Shown here piece after piece: positions 39,281-48,996 of a stretch of DNA of 64,000 bases. Location: contig NZ_CP104992.1 of NCBI RefSeq assembly GCF_030323265.1, positions 1,959,501 to 2,023,500 on the forward strand, read 5' to 3'. A model generated the notes under the pieces. It saw nothing but the letters and a program-made list of their open reading frames with translations, was not told the origin of the DNA and did not search any database. The translations under genes were made by a program, and so were the position numbers. Within the stretch, counting starts at the first letter, position 1; the number at the start of each line of letters is the position of its first letter. This DNA comes from Terrirhizobium terrae. GTDB lineage: Bacteria > Pseudomonadota > Alphaproteobacteria > Rhizobiales > Rhizobiaceae.

Positions 39281-40821
39281 ATGGCCGAAACACTGGCAGA
39301 GGCGGTTTCCCGCCGCCGCACATTTGCGATCATTGCCCACCCCGATGCAGGTAAGACCACACTCACCGAAAAACTGCTGCTGTTCGGCGGTGCCATTCAG
39401 CTCGCCGGTGAGGTCAAGGCCAAGAAGGATCGCATCCAGACCCGGTCGGACTGGATGAAGATCGAGCGTGAGCGCGGCATCTCCGTCGTCACCTCGGTCA
39501 TGACCTTCGAATATGAAGGCAATGTCTTCAACATCTTGGATACGCCCGGTCACGAAGACTTCGCCGACGATACCTATCGCACGCTGACGGCGGTGGATGC
39601 GGCCGTCATGGTCATCGATGCTGCCAAGGGTATCGAGCCGCGGACGCTGAAGCTGTTCGAAGTCTGCCGCATGCGCGACATCCCGATCATCACCTTCGTC
39701 AACAAGATGGACCGCGAAAGCCGCGACATCTTCGAGATCCTCGACGAGGTCGAGGAGAAGCTGGCGCTCGACACCGCTCCGATCACCTGGCCGATCGGTC
39801 GCTCCAAGAGCTTCTGCGGTTCCTACAATCTGGCCGACAACACCGTGCGAGGGTCGGATACGGAAGTGGTGCCGACCAAGGTCAACGGGCCGCAGGCCGT
39901 CGCCGACCGACTGCCGGAAAACGAGCGCAGCGCTTTTGTCGACGAAGTGGAGCTCGCCATCGAGGCCTGCCGCCCATTCGATCGTCAGGCCTTCCTCGAA
40001 GGTCATATGACGCCGGTCTTCTTCGGCTCGGCCTTGAGGAATTTCGGCGTCCGCGATCTCATCAACGCGCTCGGCGATTTCGCCCCGCCGCCGCGCGACC
40101 AGGTTGCCGATATCCGCACGGTTCATGCCGCCGAAGACAAGATGACGGCCTTCGTCTTCAAGATCCAGGCGAACATGGACCCCAACCATCGCGACCGCAT
40201 CGCCTTTGCCCGCATCTGCTCCGGCAAGCTGGAGCGCGGCATGAAGGCGCGGCTGGCGCGTACCGGCAAGCAGCTCGGCCTCACCGCGCCGCAATTCTTC
40301 TTTGCCTCGCAGCGCCAGCTGGCCGATACCGCCTTTGCCGGCGATGTCGTCGGCATTCCGAACCACGGCACGCTCCGGATCGGCGATACGCTGACCGAAG
40401 GCGAGGCGCTGGTCTTCCAGGGGTCCCGAACTTCTCGCCGGAAATCCTGCGCCGCGTGCGCCTCGGTATGGCGGAAGAAGGCGTCGTACAGCTCTTCCAG
40501 CCGGAAGACGGTTCGCCCGCCATCGTCGGCGTCGTCGGCGCGCTGCAGCTCGACGTGTTGAAGGAGCGTCTGTCAGCGGAATACTCGCTGCCGGTCACCT
40601 TCGAAATGTCGCGCTTCTCGGTCTGCCGCTGGGTCTCGTCGGACAACAAGGCGGATCTGGAAAAGTTCGTCACCGTCAAGCGCGGCGATATCGCCCGGGA
40701 TCTCGACGGCGATCCGGTCTTCCTGGCGCAGGATGCGTTTTCGCTGCGTTACGAGGCGGAACGCTACCCGTCGATCAAGATGGCCGCAATCAAGGAATAT
40801 CACGTCGCCAAGGCGGCGTGA
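39281..40821 (+). CDS. prfC: Peptide chain release factor 3 (frame broken by a 1-base deletion)
   Basis: GTPase that recycles RF1 and RF2 from the ribosome. G motifs: [31 protein letters not shown] and VNKMDRES; the effector region is [10 protein letters not shown]. The frame is lost at GGGG 40420-40423, after EALVFQG, where [20 protein letters not shown] is expected. One added base gives about 513 residues to the stop at 40819-40821. It is divergent from dut, and a DnaA-box-like TTATCCACT lies in the shared promoter region at 39231. Confidence 0.93.
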
Positions 40822-40827
40822 TTGACC

Positions 40828-41412
40828 TCAGTCGATAACCAATTCGGCTCGACCGCTCGTAAGATCGGTCACCAGTTGCGACACCGTACCGACTTCCGCC
40901 TCCGGTATGTGGAGCATCAGGTCGGCGCCGGTCGCGGTAAACGCTTCTTCGGCAATCGTCAGATCGGGGACGGACAGAAGCCTGGCCTTCATCCGCGCAA
41001 GGTCGGAAAACTCCAAGCTTACCATGCCCTCGATGGTCGGCTTCAGTTCCACCATCGGTGCGACCTTGAGACAGGCGGCCGCCGTGCCGCCATAGGCGCG
41101 CACCAGCCCGCCGCTGCCCAGCAATATGCCGCCGAACCAGCGGGTGACGATGACGACGACATGGTCGAGCGACTGGCCGTCGATCGCGGCGAGGATTGGC
41201 TTGCCCGCCGTGCCGCTCGGCTCTCCGTCATCGGAAAAGCGATAGGCCGCGCCGATCCGCCATGCCCAGCAATTGTGGTTGGCGCCGGCATCGCCATGCG
41301 CCGCCAGTGCCGCCTTCGCCTCCTCTTCGGTTGCGACGGGAAGCGCGATCGCCAAAAAGCGGCTCTTCTTGACGATCTGCTCGAATGTGGCGGCTTGCGT
41401 GAGCTGGAACAT
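40828..41412 (-). CDS. YigZ/IMPACT family protein
   Basis: A 194-residue two-domain protein. The N-terminal UPF0029/IMPACT domain has NHNCWAWRIG, FSDDGEPSGTAGKPIL and VTRWFGGILLGSGGLVRAYG, the family's most conserved segment. The C-terminal domain is an EF-G-V-like fold. The eukaryotic relatives regulate translation through GCN2; bacterial YigZ function is unclear. It converges with prfC; the genes end 6 bases apart. Confidence 0.9.
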   Translation of the reverse strand: MFQLTQAATFEQIVKKSRFLAIALPVATEEEAKAALAAHGDAGANHNCWAWRIGAAYRFSDDGEPSGTAGKPILAAIDGQSLDHVVVIVTRWFGGILLGSGGLVRAYGGTAAACLKVAPMVELKPTIEGMVSLEFSDLARMKARLLSVPDLTIAEEAFTATGADLMLHIPEAEVGTVSQLVTDLTSGRAELVID

Positions 41413-41452
41413 GGTGGAGCCTTACCGCCCGAAAAGCGACGAGGAAGCGGTC

Positions 41453-42397
41453 TCAGCCGAAGTTGACGGCGGTCGTGTTCGATCCACAGACCAGCACGCA
41501 GACCCGCTCGCCGGGCTTCGGAACATATTTGCCGGAAAGCAGCGCGGCGAAGGCGGCGGCTCCGCCCGGCTCGGCCACCAGCCGCGCGCCGGACCACAAT
41601 GCCTTCTGGGCGTTCAGGATGTCGGCGTCGGTTACGAGAACCGGCGGCTCGACGAATTCCTGCGCCACCGGAAACATCAGCCGGCCCACCTTTTTCGGCG
41701 CAAGAGAATCCGCCGCGATACCGCCCGCAGGCGCATCCACCGGGTGGCCTGCCTTGAACGCTTCATAAAGCGTCGGGGCGCCGTCGGATTCCACCGCGAC
41801 GATCTTCACCCGTCCGCGCAGCCAGGATGCAATGCCGCCGATCAGGCCGCCGCCGCCGACGGCCACGAGAAGCGTGGTCATATGCGGCAGGTCTTCCTCG
41901 ATCTCCTTGCCGAGCGTGCCCTGACCGGCCAGCGTCTCGGGCTGGTCGAAGGCGTGGATAGCGAGCGCTCCGGTCTTTTCGACATAGGCCTCGCTGGCGG
42001 CCAGCGCGTCCGCGTAGCGGTCACCTCCGACGACGAGTTCTGCCCCGTAGGAGCGGATCAGGTCGATCTTCGCCTTGGACGAAACGCTGGGCACGAAAAT
42101 ATGCGCCGGCACGCCCAGCTTATGGGCGGCATAGGCGACGGCTGCGCCATGATTGCCGCCGGAGGCCGCGACCACGCCGGTTTCCGGTACGTCGCGTGTC
42201 AGAAGGTTGGTGAAGGCGCCGCGCGCCTTGAACGAACCGGAATGCTGCAGCAGTTCGAGCTTCAGGTCGACCGGCATCGGCTGGCCGCCGAAGGCCTGCA
42301 TGTCGACCCGCATCACCGGCGTGTGGCGTATATGCGGTCGGATGACCGCCTCCGCATGGGCAATGTGCTCTGCAGTGACGGGGGCGGTGATCAGCAT
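41453..42397 (-). CDS. Threonine/serine dehydratase-type PLP enzyme
   Basis: A 314-residue fold-type II PLP protein. The lysine is in SGSFKARGAFTNLL, the substrate loop is ASGGNHGAAVAYAA and the phosphate loop is VGGGGLIGGIASWL. It has no C-terminal ACT regulatory domain, so it resembles catabolic threonine dehydratase, serine racemase or hydroxy-aspartate dehydratase enzymes rather than biosynthetic IlvA. It is a single gene, with the ABC transporter operon divergent from it. Confidence 0.87.
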   Translation of the reverse strand: MLITAPVTAEHIAHAEAVIRPHIRHTPVMRVDMQAFGGQPMPVDLKLELLQHSGSFKARGAFTNLLTRDVPETGVVAASGGNHGAAVAYAAHKLGVPAHIFVPSVSSKAKIDLIRSYGAELVVGGDRYADALAASEAYVEKTGALAIHAFDQPETLAGQGTLGKEIEEDLPHMTTLLVAVGGGGLIGGIASWLRGRVKIVAVESDGAPTLYEAFKAGHPVDAPAGGIAADSLAPKKVGRLMFPVAQEFVEPPVLVTDADILNAQKALWSGARLVAEPGGAAAFAALLSGKYVPKPGERVCVLVCGSNTTAVNFG

Positions 42398-42522
42398 GGC
42401 GGCTCCTCAAATCATGTTCCCAATGGGTACCGGCTGATCGTCGTCATGGGAAGATCATGGAGGGAAGAACCTTCCATGCGGCGATCACGAGAAACGGCGC
42501 GTGGTGCCGAGGCGACATATTC

Positions 42523-42546
42523 CATCGGATATCTCGTCATGCCATA
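42523..42546 (+). promoter_or_regulatory. Inverted repeat upstream of the FecCD-type ABC operon
   Basis: CGACATAT (42523-42530), eight bases, ATATCTCG (42539-42546): an inverted repeat with one mismatch, 29 bases before the first ATG. The CG-N2-ATAT half-sites resemble the ModE consensus (CGCTATAT-type half-sites) but are not identical. It could be an operator for a metal- or oxyanion-responsive regulator. Confidence 0.4.
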
Positions 42547-42575
42547 CTGCGCTTCAATTCACCTGGAGGCTCCTC

Positions 42576-43613
42576 ATGCTGAAGCTGGTCAGCGCCGTCG
42601 CGATCGCCTTCCTGTCCTTCTGCTCCGCCACCGTATTTGCCCGGCCTTTCACCGATGCCGGCGGGCGGATAGTGGAAATCCCGGACAATGTCACCCGTGT
42701 GCTGACGGCCGGGCCGCCTGCCTCGGTTCTGGTTTATGTGCTGGCACCGGACAAGCTGACGGGCTGGGTGCGCGAGCCGGGCGCGGCCGAGAAGGAGTTT
42801 CTCGCGCCCTCCGTCCGTGACCTGCCGACCTTCGGCCGGCTGACCGGACAGGGCGGCACGGCAAATATGGAGGCGGTGATCGCGGCTAAGCCCGATCTCA
42901 TCATCGATGTCGGCAGCGTCAACCCGACCTATATCTCGCTTGCCGACAAGGTGCAGCAGCAGACCGGCATTCCCTATGTGCTGATCGACGGCAGTTTCAA
43001 AAACTCGGCTGAGACTTTGCGGCAGGTGGGTGATCTGCTGGGCGTCAAGCCGCGTGCCGAGGAACTGGCCACCTATGCGGAAAACACCTTGAAATCCCTC
43101 GATGAAGGACTGGCGAAAGTACCGGCCGGCGAACGCGCCAAGGTCTATTACGGACGTGGGCCGGAAGGACTGGAGACCGGGCTTGCCGGCTCCATCAATC
43201 TGGAAATCCTGGAAGCGGCCGGTGCCACCAATGTCGCGGCGTCCGCCGGCAAGGGCGGGCTCACCAATGTCTCGCTCGAACAGGTGCTCGGCTGGAACCC
43301 GCAGGTCATTCTCGCCGCGAGCCCCAAATTTGCATCCAGCGTGAGAAGCGATCCGTCCTGGGCCAGCGTCACAGCGGTGAAGGATGGCAAGGTGTTTGCC
43401 ACGCCGTCGCTGCCCTTCGGCTGGTTCGATGCGCCTCCTGGCATCAATCGCCTGATCGGCATTCGCTGGCTGGAAGCGCTGCTCTATCCAAAGGCCTTTC
43501 CGGGCGATCTCAGGGCGGATGTCAAAACCTTCTTCAAGCTCTTCTATCAGGTCGACGTGACCGACGCCCAGCTTGACACGCTGCTCAAGGGCGCCACAGC
43601 TAATCCCGGATGA
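42576..43613 (+). CDS. FecB/BtuF-type ABC transporter substrate-binding protein
   Basis: The start at 42576 follows a GGAGG box. The 345-residue product has a signal peptide ending near TVFA-RP and a class III (Peripla_BP_2) domain beginning FTDAGGRIVEIPDNVTRVL. This is the family of siderophore, haem, cobalamin and, in a few cases (MolA), molybdate/tungstate binders. The ligand cannot be read from sequence. The ATG of the permease overlaps its stop (ATGA). The operon ends with trmO, and a molbindin gene lies about 1 kb downstream on the other strand. Confidence 0.85.
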   Translation: MLKLVSAVAIAFLSFCSATVFARPFTDAGGRIVEIPDNVTRVLTAGPPASVLVYVLAPDKLTGWVREPGAAEKEFLAPSVRDLPTFGRLTGQGGTANMEAVIAAKPDLIIDVGSVNPTYISLADKVQQQTGIPYVLIDGSFKNSAETLRQVGDLLGVKPRAEELATYAENTLKSLDEGLAKVPAGERAKVYYGRGPEGLETGLAGSINLEILEAAGATNVAASAGKGGLTNVSLEQVLGWNPQVILAASPKFASSVRSDPSWASVTAVKDGKVFATPSLPFGWFDAPPGINRLIGIRWLEALLYPKAFPGDLRADVKTFFKLFYQVDVTDAQLDTLLKGATANPG

Positions 43614-44635
43614 GACCTGAAGCGGATATGGAGCGCGCAAACTGGAAGCTGATCGCCCTTGGCGTTACCGGCCTGGTGCTGCTGACGCTGGGGTCCCTGG
43701 CGATCGGCAAATACTGGGTGCCGCCCGGCACCATCCTGCGGGCACTGGCCGCAGGTCTTACGGGCGGCGAGGGAAATATCGATCCGATCCAGCAGACGGT
43801 GATCTGGAACGTCCGGCTGCCGCGCGTCATGGCTGGTCTGCTGATCGGCGCGGCACTGGCGGCGGCCGGCGCCACCTATCAGGGCCTGTTCCGCAATCCG
43901 CTCGTCTCGCCGGATATTCTCGGCGTCTCCGCCGGCGCAAGCCTCGGCGCGGTTCTGGCGATCTTTCTACGCATGCCGGTGCCGGTGATCCAGGCCATGA
44001 GCTTTTGCGGCGGGCTTCTGGCCGTCGGCGCGGTTTATGCGGTGGGCGCAGCGGTGCGCGGGCGTGATCCGGTGCTGACGCTGGTGCTGGCAGGCGTGGC
44101 GATCGGGGCGGTCGTCGGTGCCGGCATCTCGCTGATAAAAATCCTTGCCGATCCCTATGACCAGCTCCCGGCGATCACCTATTGGCTGCTCGGCAGCCTG
44201 ACGGCGGTCAACCGTGCCGATGTCGCCTCCATCCTGCCCGCCATGGTCCTCGGCCTTCTGCCGCTCTTTCTGTTGCGCTGGCGCATGAACGTGATGACGC
44301 TGGGTGACGAGGAAGCGCAGACGCTGGGCGTCGATACGCGCGTGACGCGGCTGGCGCTGATCGTCGGCGCAACGCTGATCACCGCCGCCTCTGTCTCGAT
44401 CGCCGGCATCGTCGGCTGGGTCGGGCTCGTCATCCCCCATATCGCCCGGCTGCTCGTCGGGCCGGATTTCCGTCGCCTTCTGCCTGCCTCCATCGTGCTC
44501 GGCGGCGGCTATATGCTGATCGTCGATACGCTCGCCCGCAGCATCGCCCTCACGGAAATTCCGCTCGGTATTCTCACCGCCGTCGTCGGCGCGCCCTTCT
44601 TCCTCTGGCTGCTGGCATCGGGAAAGCGGGGCTGA
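43610..44635 (+). CDS. FecCD-family ABC transporter permease
   Basis: A 341-residue inner-membrane permease with about ten helices. Signatures: RLPRVMAGLLIGAALAAAGA, FRNPLVSPDILGVSAGASLG and GIVGWVGLVIPHIARLLVGP. These are the BtuC/FecCD motifs for dimerisation and ATPase docking. The first ATG overlaps the stop of the binding protein; an internal ATG six codons later (MERANWK) is an alternative. It is a single-polypeptide permease type, so a homodimer is expected. Confidence 0.92.
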   Translation: MRPEADMERANWKLIALGVTGLVLLTLGSLAIGKYWVPPGTILRALAAGLTGGEGNIDPIQQTVIWNVRLPRVMAGLLIGAALAAAGATYQGLFRNPLVSPDILGVSAGASLGAVLAIFLRMPVPVIQAMSFCGGLLAVGAVYAVGAAVRGRDPVLTLVLAGVAIGAVVGAGISLIKILADPYDQLPAITYWLLGSLTAVNRADVASILPAMVLGLLPLFLLRWRMNVMTLGDEEAQTLGVDTRVTRLALIVGATLITAASVSIAGIVGWVGLVIPHIARLLVGPDFRRLLPASIVLGGGYMLIVDTLARSIALTEIPLGILTAVVGAPFFLWLLASGKRG

Positions 44636-44640
44636 TCCTG

Positions 44641-45420
44641 ATGCTGGAGCTGCGAGACCTCTCCTTCGGCTATGGCGCCCGCACCATCGGCAGCAGCGTT
44701 TCGCTGACGCTCGGTCCCGGCGAGGTTCTGGCGCTGCTCGGGCCGAACGGTGCTGGCAAGACGACGCTGTTCAAGACCATGCTCGGGCTTCTGCCGCCCC
44801 AGGCGGGCGATGTGCTGTTCGATGGCGCCTCCCTCGCGACGCTCAGCCGCGCGGAGCGGGCGAAACGGATCGCCTATGTTCCACAGGCCCATGCGGCTCT
44901 CTTTCCCTTCACTGTGCGTGACGTTGTGCTGATGGGCCGGGCGGCAAGGGTGGCGCCCTTTTCCGCGCCGGGCAGGCGGGATCGCGAGATCGCCGCGGAT
45001 GCGCTCGACCGGCTCGGCATGTCCCATCTGGCTGATCGTCCCTATACGGAAATCTCCGGCGGCGAGCGGCAGATGACGCTGATTGCCCGCGCGCTGGCGC
45101 AGGAGCCGAAGGTTCTCGTCATGGACGAGCCGACCGCCAGCCTCGATTACGGCAACCAGATGCGGGTGCTCTCCCATGTCCGCCGACTGGCGGCGGAGGG
45201 CATGGCGATCGTGCTCTCCACCCACAATCCCGACCATGTCTTCATGGTCGCCGATCAGGTGGCGCTGCTGCACGAGGGGAGGCTTGCGGGATTGGGACCA
45301 CCGGCCGAGGTGCTGACGCCTGCGACGGTCAAACGGCTTTATGATATCGATGTGGTGATGGGCGTGCTGCCGGGCGGCAGTTTCCAGGTCTCATCGCCGC
45401 GTCTCAACACGGGAGAATGA
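44641..45420 (+). CDS. FecE/BtuD-type ABC transporter ATP-binding protein
   Basis: A 259-residue ATPase with Walker A GPNGAGKTT, signature SGGERQMTLIARAL, Walker B VLVMDEPTASLD and H-loop STHNPDH. The signature has M in place of the usual R-V/L residues (ERQMTL), a change I associate with some molybdate-type members, but this is not decisive. It energises the permease upstream. The following trmO start overlaps its stop (ATGATG). Confidence 0.92.
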   Translation: MLELRDLSFGYGARTIGSSVSLTLGPGEVLALLGPNGAGKTTLFKTMLGLLPPQAGDVLFDGASLATLSRAERAKRIAYVPQAHAALFPFTVRDVVLMGRAARVAPFSAPGRRDREIAADALDRLGMSHLADRPYTEISGGERQMTLIARALAQEPKVLVMDEPTASLDYGNQMRVLSHVRRLAAEGMAIVLSTHNPDHVFMVADQVALLHEGRLAGLGPPAEVLTPATVKRLYDIDVVMGVLPGGSFQVSSPRLNTGE

Positions 45421-45950
45421 TGATGGTGCGCGAAAACGAAGTCCGCGAGAACGAGGTTCAGGTCTCGGCGCCAGAACCGACCGATGCCGGTCTCACTTTT
45501 ATCGGCCGCATCTCCACCCCTTGGACATCGCGCATGGAAACGCCGCGCCAGGGCCGTCATGACGGGCCGATCTGCCGCATCGAGATCTACGAGCCATGGG
45601 TGCCGGCCCTGAAGGGTGTGGAGGTCTTCGAGCGGCTGGAAATCCTCTACTGGCTGCATCAGTCCCGCCGCGATCTCGTGCTGCAGAGCCCGGCGAGCAA
45701 TGGCAAGGTGCATGGCACGTTTTCGCTCCGCTCCCCGGTCAGGCCGAACCCGATCGGCACCTCGATCGTGAAGTTAGAGGGTGTTGAGGGCAATGTGCTG
45801 CTGGTGCGCGGGCTGGATTGCCTCGACGGCACGCCGCTTCTCGATCTGAAACCGGATCGCACCCTGTTCAAGCCCATCGCGCCGCCCCAGCCCGGCGATT
45901 TCCAGACGGATGAGACTGCGCCGACTGCCCATTACTGCCAGAAGGCGTGA
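45417..45950 (+). CDS. trmO: TrmO/TsaA-family tRNA methyltransferase
   Basis: A 177-residue protein; the start overlaps the ATPase stop, and one of the clustered Met codons is used. The core begins TFIGRISTPWTSRMETPRQG and includes RSPVRPNPIGTSIVKL and GTPLLDLKP, the UPF0066/TsaA signatures. E. coli TrmO methylates N6-threonylcarbamoyladenosine 37 in tRNA-Thr. Its position as last gene of a metal-type ABC operon is unusual for a tRNA enzyme, and the family's fold may serve another SAM reaction here. Confidence 0.87.
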   Translation: MMMVRENEVRENEVQVSAPEPTDAGLTFIGRISTPWTSRMETPRQGRHDGPICRIEIYEPWVPALKGVEVFERLEILYWLHQSRRDLVLQSPASNGKVHGTFSLRSPVRPNPIGTSIVKLEGVEGNVLLVRGLDCLDGTPLLDLKPDRTLFKPIAPPQPGDFQTDETAPTAHYCQKA

Positions 45951-46106
45951 GCGCGGCGCCAAGGCCTGATGACCAGAGGCGATTTGCAACCTCCCGTCCC
46001 TTGAATGCGCCGGATAATTTGGCTCCCATCGATGGCGCGACACTGTCGTCCCGCCTCTTGGCCCCATATCCCCAGGGCCAATATTTTATCGATCAGGAGC
46101 CATCAC

Positions 46107-46394
46107 ATGATTGAAGCCATTTTCGCCTTCCGCGCCAAGCCGGGCAAGGAAGACCAGTTGCGCGAGGCAACGCTTGCGATCGTAGAGCCGACCCGCCGGG
46201 AGGAAGGCTGCATCCAGTTTGTCGTGCTGGAAGATGTCGATGCGCCGGGCACCTTCTTCATCCGCGAAACCTGGCGGGATCAGGCGGCGCTCGACGCCCA
46301 TTTCGCCCAGCCCTATCTGCAGGAACTGGCCGAGATCCATAGGCAAATCCTCGCCGAGCCGCTCAAGCAGCACACACTCAAGGTCTATGCCTGA
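46107..46394 (+). CDS. Putative quinol monooxygenase (ABM domain)
   Basis: A 95-residue ferredoxin-like protein starting at 46107 after CAGGAG. FAFRAKPGKEDQLREATLAI, RREEGCIQFVVLEDVDAPGT and the aromatic-rich FFIRETWRDQAALDAHFAQP match the antibiotic-biosynthesis-monooxygenase/YgiN family. These cofactor-free enzymes oxidise quinols or polyketide-like aromatics. No pathway context is visible. It is a single gene. Confidence 0.87.
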   Translation: MIEAIFAFRAKPGKEDQLREATLAIVEPTRREEGCIQFVVLEDVDAPGTFFIRETWRDQAALDAHFAQPYLQELAEIHRQILAEPLKQHTLKVYA

Positions 46395-46451
46395 TTTTCA
46401 GACTCTATAGGCGAACGATGGGGGCGGACACACTCCGCCCCGTCTGCAATC

Positions 46452-46661
46452 TCAGTCGACGGCTACCATGACATCGGATGCCTTGATGACCGCATAGGCG
46501 TCGCCACCGACGGCGAGGCCGAGCTCGTCCACAGCCTCGTTGGTGATCGAGGATGTGACGATCAGGCCGTTGCCGAGGTCGATACGGACATGGGCCGTGG
46601 TCGCGCCCTTCTTGACGTCGACGACCTTGCCCTTGAAGCGGTTGCGCGCGCTGATCTTCAT
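46452..46661 (-). CDS. mop: Molbindin (single Mop/TOBE domain protein)
   Basis: A 69-residue protein from the ATG at 46661, beginning MKISARNRFKGKVVDVKKGA. It is one complete Mop domain, with VRIDLGNGLIVTSSITNEAV and the conserved AVIKASDVMVAVD end. Molbindins form hexamers that store molybdate or tungstate. It has no neighbouring modABC genes. The nearest transporter is the FecCD-type operon about 1 kb away, which makes an oxyanion substrate for that transporter worth considering. Confidence 0.9.
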   Translation of the reverse strand: MKISARNRFKGKVVDVKKGATTAHVRIDLGNGLIVTSSITNEAVDELGLAVGGDAYAVIKASDVMVAVD

Positions 46662-46744
46662 GATGGCTCTCCGGTTTGAACAGGCTGCTGAGAAGCCGCC
46701 AACCAACCCGGTCCGCGGCTGTCACTCAAGTAATATGACGCGCC

Positions 46745-48124
46745 TCAGTCCGATGTCAGATCCTTGAGAAAATCGTCGCACCAGCGATTGATGTCGTATT
46801 CGGTAAGATGGTCCATCATCGCCTGCCAGCGCTGCTTGCGCTCTTCCAGCGACATGCTGAGGCCGCGGGCGATCGCATGGGCCGTTCCCTCGATATCGTA
46901 GGGATTGACCAGCAGCGCGCCCTGCAGTTCGCGGGCAGCACCGGCAAAGCGGGAGAGCACCAGAACGCCCGGATCCTCCGGATCCTGCGCCGCCACATAT
47001 TCCTTGGCGACAAGGTTCATCCCGTCGCGCAGAGGCGTGACGAGCCCGATCTTGGCCAGCCGGTAAAGACCGGCAAGCAGCGGCCGTGCGATCGACCGGT
47101 TGACGTAGCGGATCGGCGTCCAGTCGACCTGGCCGAGCGCTCCGTTCACCCGGCCCGCCTGTTCGGCGACCGTCCGCTGCATCTGCTCGTATTCCGGCAC
47201 TTCCGAGCGGGATTTCGGGGTGATCTGCAGATAGGTCACCTGGTTCTGATAGGCGGGATTCAGGCGCACGAATTGCTCGAACGCGTCGATGCGCTGGGTA
47301 ATGCCCTTGGAATAGTCGAGCCGGTCGACACCTATGATGAGATCCCGGCCCTCGATACTCTCGCGGGCCTTCTTCACCATCGGATTGCGCGCAGCCTTCA
47401 CCGCATACTGCGCGAAAGGCTTGGTCTCGATCGAGATCGAATAGGCGCCGCCCTTGAAGGTGCGGCCGTAGGTGGAAAATTTCTTGCCGCCTTCGAGCCG
47501 CTCGCCGATCCCCTCACGCACCAGACCGCCGCCGAAATTGTCGAGGTCGTAATCGGTCTGGAAGCCGACGAGGTCATATTGCGACAGCCCGCGCATGATC
47601 TGCTCGTGCACCGGCATGGCAAACAGCACGTCGGCCGGCGGCCAGGGGATGTGCAGGAAGAAACCGATCTTGTTCTTGAAACCCATCTGCCTGAGTTCTG
47701 CGGCGAGCGGGATCAGGTGATAGTCATGCACCCAGATGATGTCGTCTTCTTTGAGAAGCGGCGCCAGCTTGTGGGCGAAGAAGCGGTTGACGCGGAAATA
47801 GCCGGCCATTTCCTTGCGGCCGTATTCGGCGAGATCCAGTCGGTAGTGACAGATAGGCCAGAGCACCCGGTTGGCAAAACCGTGGTAATATTCCTCGATA
47901 TCGCTGTCCGTCAGGTCGGTCAGTGCATAGGTGATGTTGCCGTGTTCGCGGATATCCATTTTTTCCGGATCCCGCTCGCCACTGGTATTGCCCGACCAAC
48001 CCATCCAGATGCCGCCGCGCTCTTCGAGAGCGGCCTGCAGGGCGACGGCGAGCCCGCCTGCGGGGGCGTCACCGACCTTTTTCGGGACGGTGACACGGTT
48101 CGAAACGACCACGAGGCGGCTCAA
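46745..48124 (-). CDS. otsA: Trehalose-6-phosphate synthase OtsA
   Basis: GT20 glycosyltransferase joining UDP-glucose and glucose-6-phosphate. The 459-residue product begins MSRLVVVSNRVTVPKKVGD and contains GGLAVALQAAL, the WVHDYHLIPLAAELR signature, GVDRLDYSKGITQRI and the nucleotide-binding PLRDGMNLVAKEYVA. The length is standard. It lies 64 bases downstream of otsB on the same strand, forming an otsBA trehalose operon for osmotic and desiccation stress. Confidence 0.95.
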   Translation of the reverse strand: MSRLVVVSNRVTVPKKVGDAPAGGLAVALQAALEERGGIWMGWSGNTSGERDPEKMDIREHGNITYALTDLTDSDIEEYYHGFANRVLWPICHYRLDLAEYGRKEMAGYFRVNRFFAHKLAPLLKEDDIIWVHDYHLIPLAAELRQMGFKNKIGFFLHIPWPPADVLFAMPVHEQIMRGLSQYDLVGFQTDYDLDNFGGGLVREGIGERLEGGKKFSTYGRTFKGGAYSISIETKPFAQYAVKAARNPMVKKARESIEGRDLIIGVDRLDYSKGITQRIDAFEQFVRLNPAYQNQVTYLQITPKSRSEVPEYEQMQRTVAEQAGRVNGALGQVDWTPIRYVNRSIARPLLAGLYRLAKIGLVTPLRDGMNLVAKEYVAAQDPEDPGVLVLSRFAGAARELQGALLVNPYDIEGTAHAIARGLSMSLEERKQRWQAMMDHLTEYDINRWCDDFLKDLTSD

Positions 48125-48188
48125 GGCAAATTCCTTTCAGGTATCAATAGTGCGGCTGTACCCGTTGCTGGGCCCTTGTCGGGCCCCG

Positions 48189-48996
48189 TCAACGGGAGAG
48201 ACCGGCCAGAATGTCACGCAACTCGGCACTGGAGGAGAGAAGCATGGTTGCCTCCGTCGGGCTTCCATCGGGAAGGCTGGCCTCACCGATCCGCACCGAG
48301 CGACCGCCAAGCGCATTGGCCGCCTTGAACATCGCCTCGTCCGTCAGGTCGTCGCCGATCGCGATCGGCAGGCGGCCCGCAAAGGCGTCTCGCTCAGAAA
48401 GGCTTTCAGCGCCTCCCCTTGCTGGCGCGGGCGGGGCGAAGCTCGATCACCATCTTGCCGCGCTGCAGCTTGAATTCGTCGCCGGCCTCAGTCGCCGCCT
48501 TTTCCATCAGGCGCTCGAGATCCGCCTGACGCTCCGGCGCCTGCCGGTAATGGGCGCCGACGGCCGCACCCTTGTCCTCGATCAGCACACCGTCCCATCC
48601 GGCGGTCTCAGTCGCGAGACGTGTTTTCAGAGCTTCGAATTCGGGCGTGACGCTGACGCGATCGATTGTGCCATCCGCCATCCGGCGCTCGGCGCCGTGA
48701 AGGCCGGCGATCGGAAACTCGAACGGTTTGAACAGCTTGTCGGCATAGGGCAGGGCACGTCCCGTCACCAGCGCCAGCGCGCCGCCGAGCTTTTTCGAAA
48801 CGGCGTCGAGATGGCCGGGCAGATCAGGCGGCACCACAATGCCATCAGGCGTCTCCGCAAGGTCGATCAGCGTTCCGTCGATATCAAGAAAGAGGGCCCA
48901 GCGATCGGTATCGTTGAGAAGGTCCGAAAGCGATGTTTCGGACGATGTGAGGCCGGCCGAGGTCGGGCCTGGCCTGGACTGTGCTTGCTGCGACAT
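48189..48996 (-). CDS. otsB: Trehalose-6-phosphate phosphatase OtsB (two 1-base deletions)
   Basis: HAD-family phosphatase converting trehalose-6-phosphate to trehalose. The start is at 48996 (MSQQAQSRPGPTSAG). The HAD motif I is FLDIDGTLIDLAETP; VTGRALPYADKLF is motif II. The frame is lost at CCCC 48415-48418 (SKGEALKAFLSE expected) and again near AAA 48381-48383 (PFAGRLPIAIGDDLTDEAMF, motif IV, expected). With both bases restored it has about 269 residues. It is the first gene of otsBA. Confidence 0.9.

Noticed and set aside
39182-40366. N-terminal extension of the dut frame (about 395 residues)
   Set aside because: It is antisense to prfC; dUTPase begins at 39181 by similarity.
42398-42575. 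Cobalamin or other riboswitch before the FecCD-type operon
   Set aside because: Only 178 bases are available and none of the conserved B12-box elements is present.
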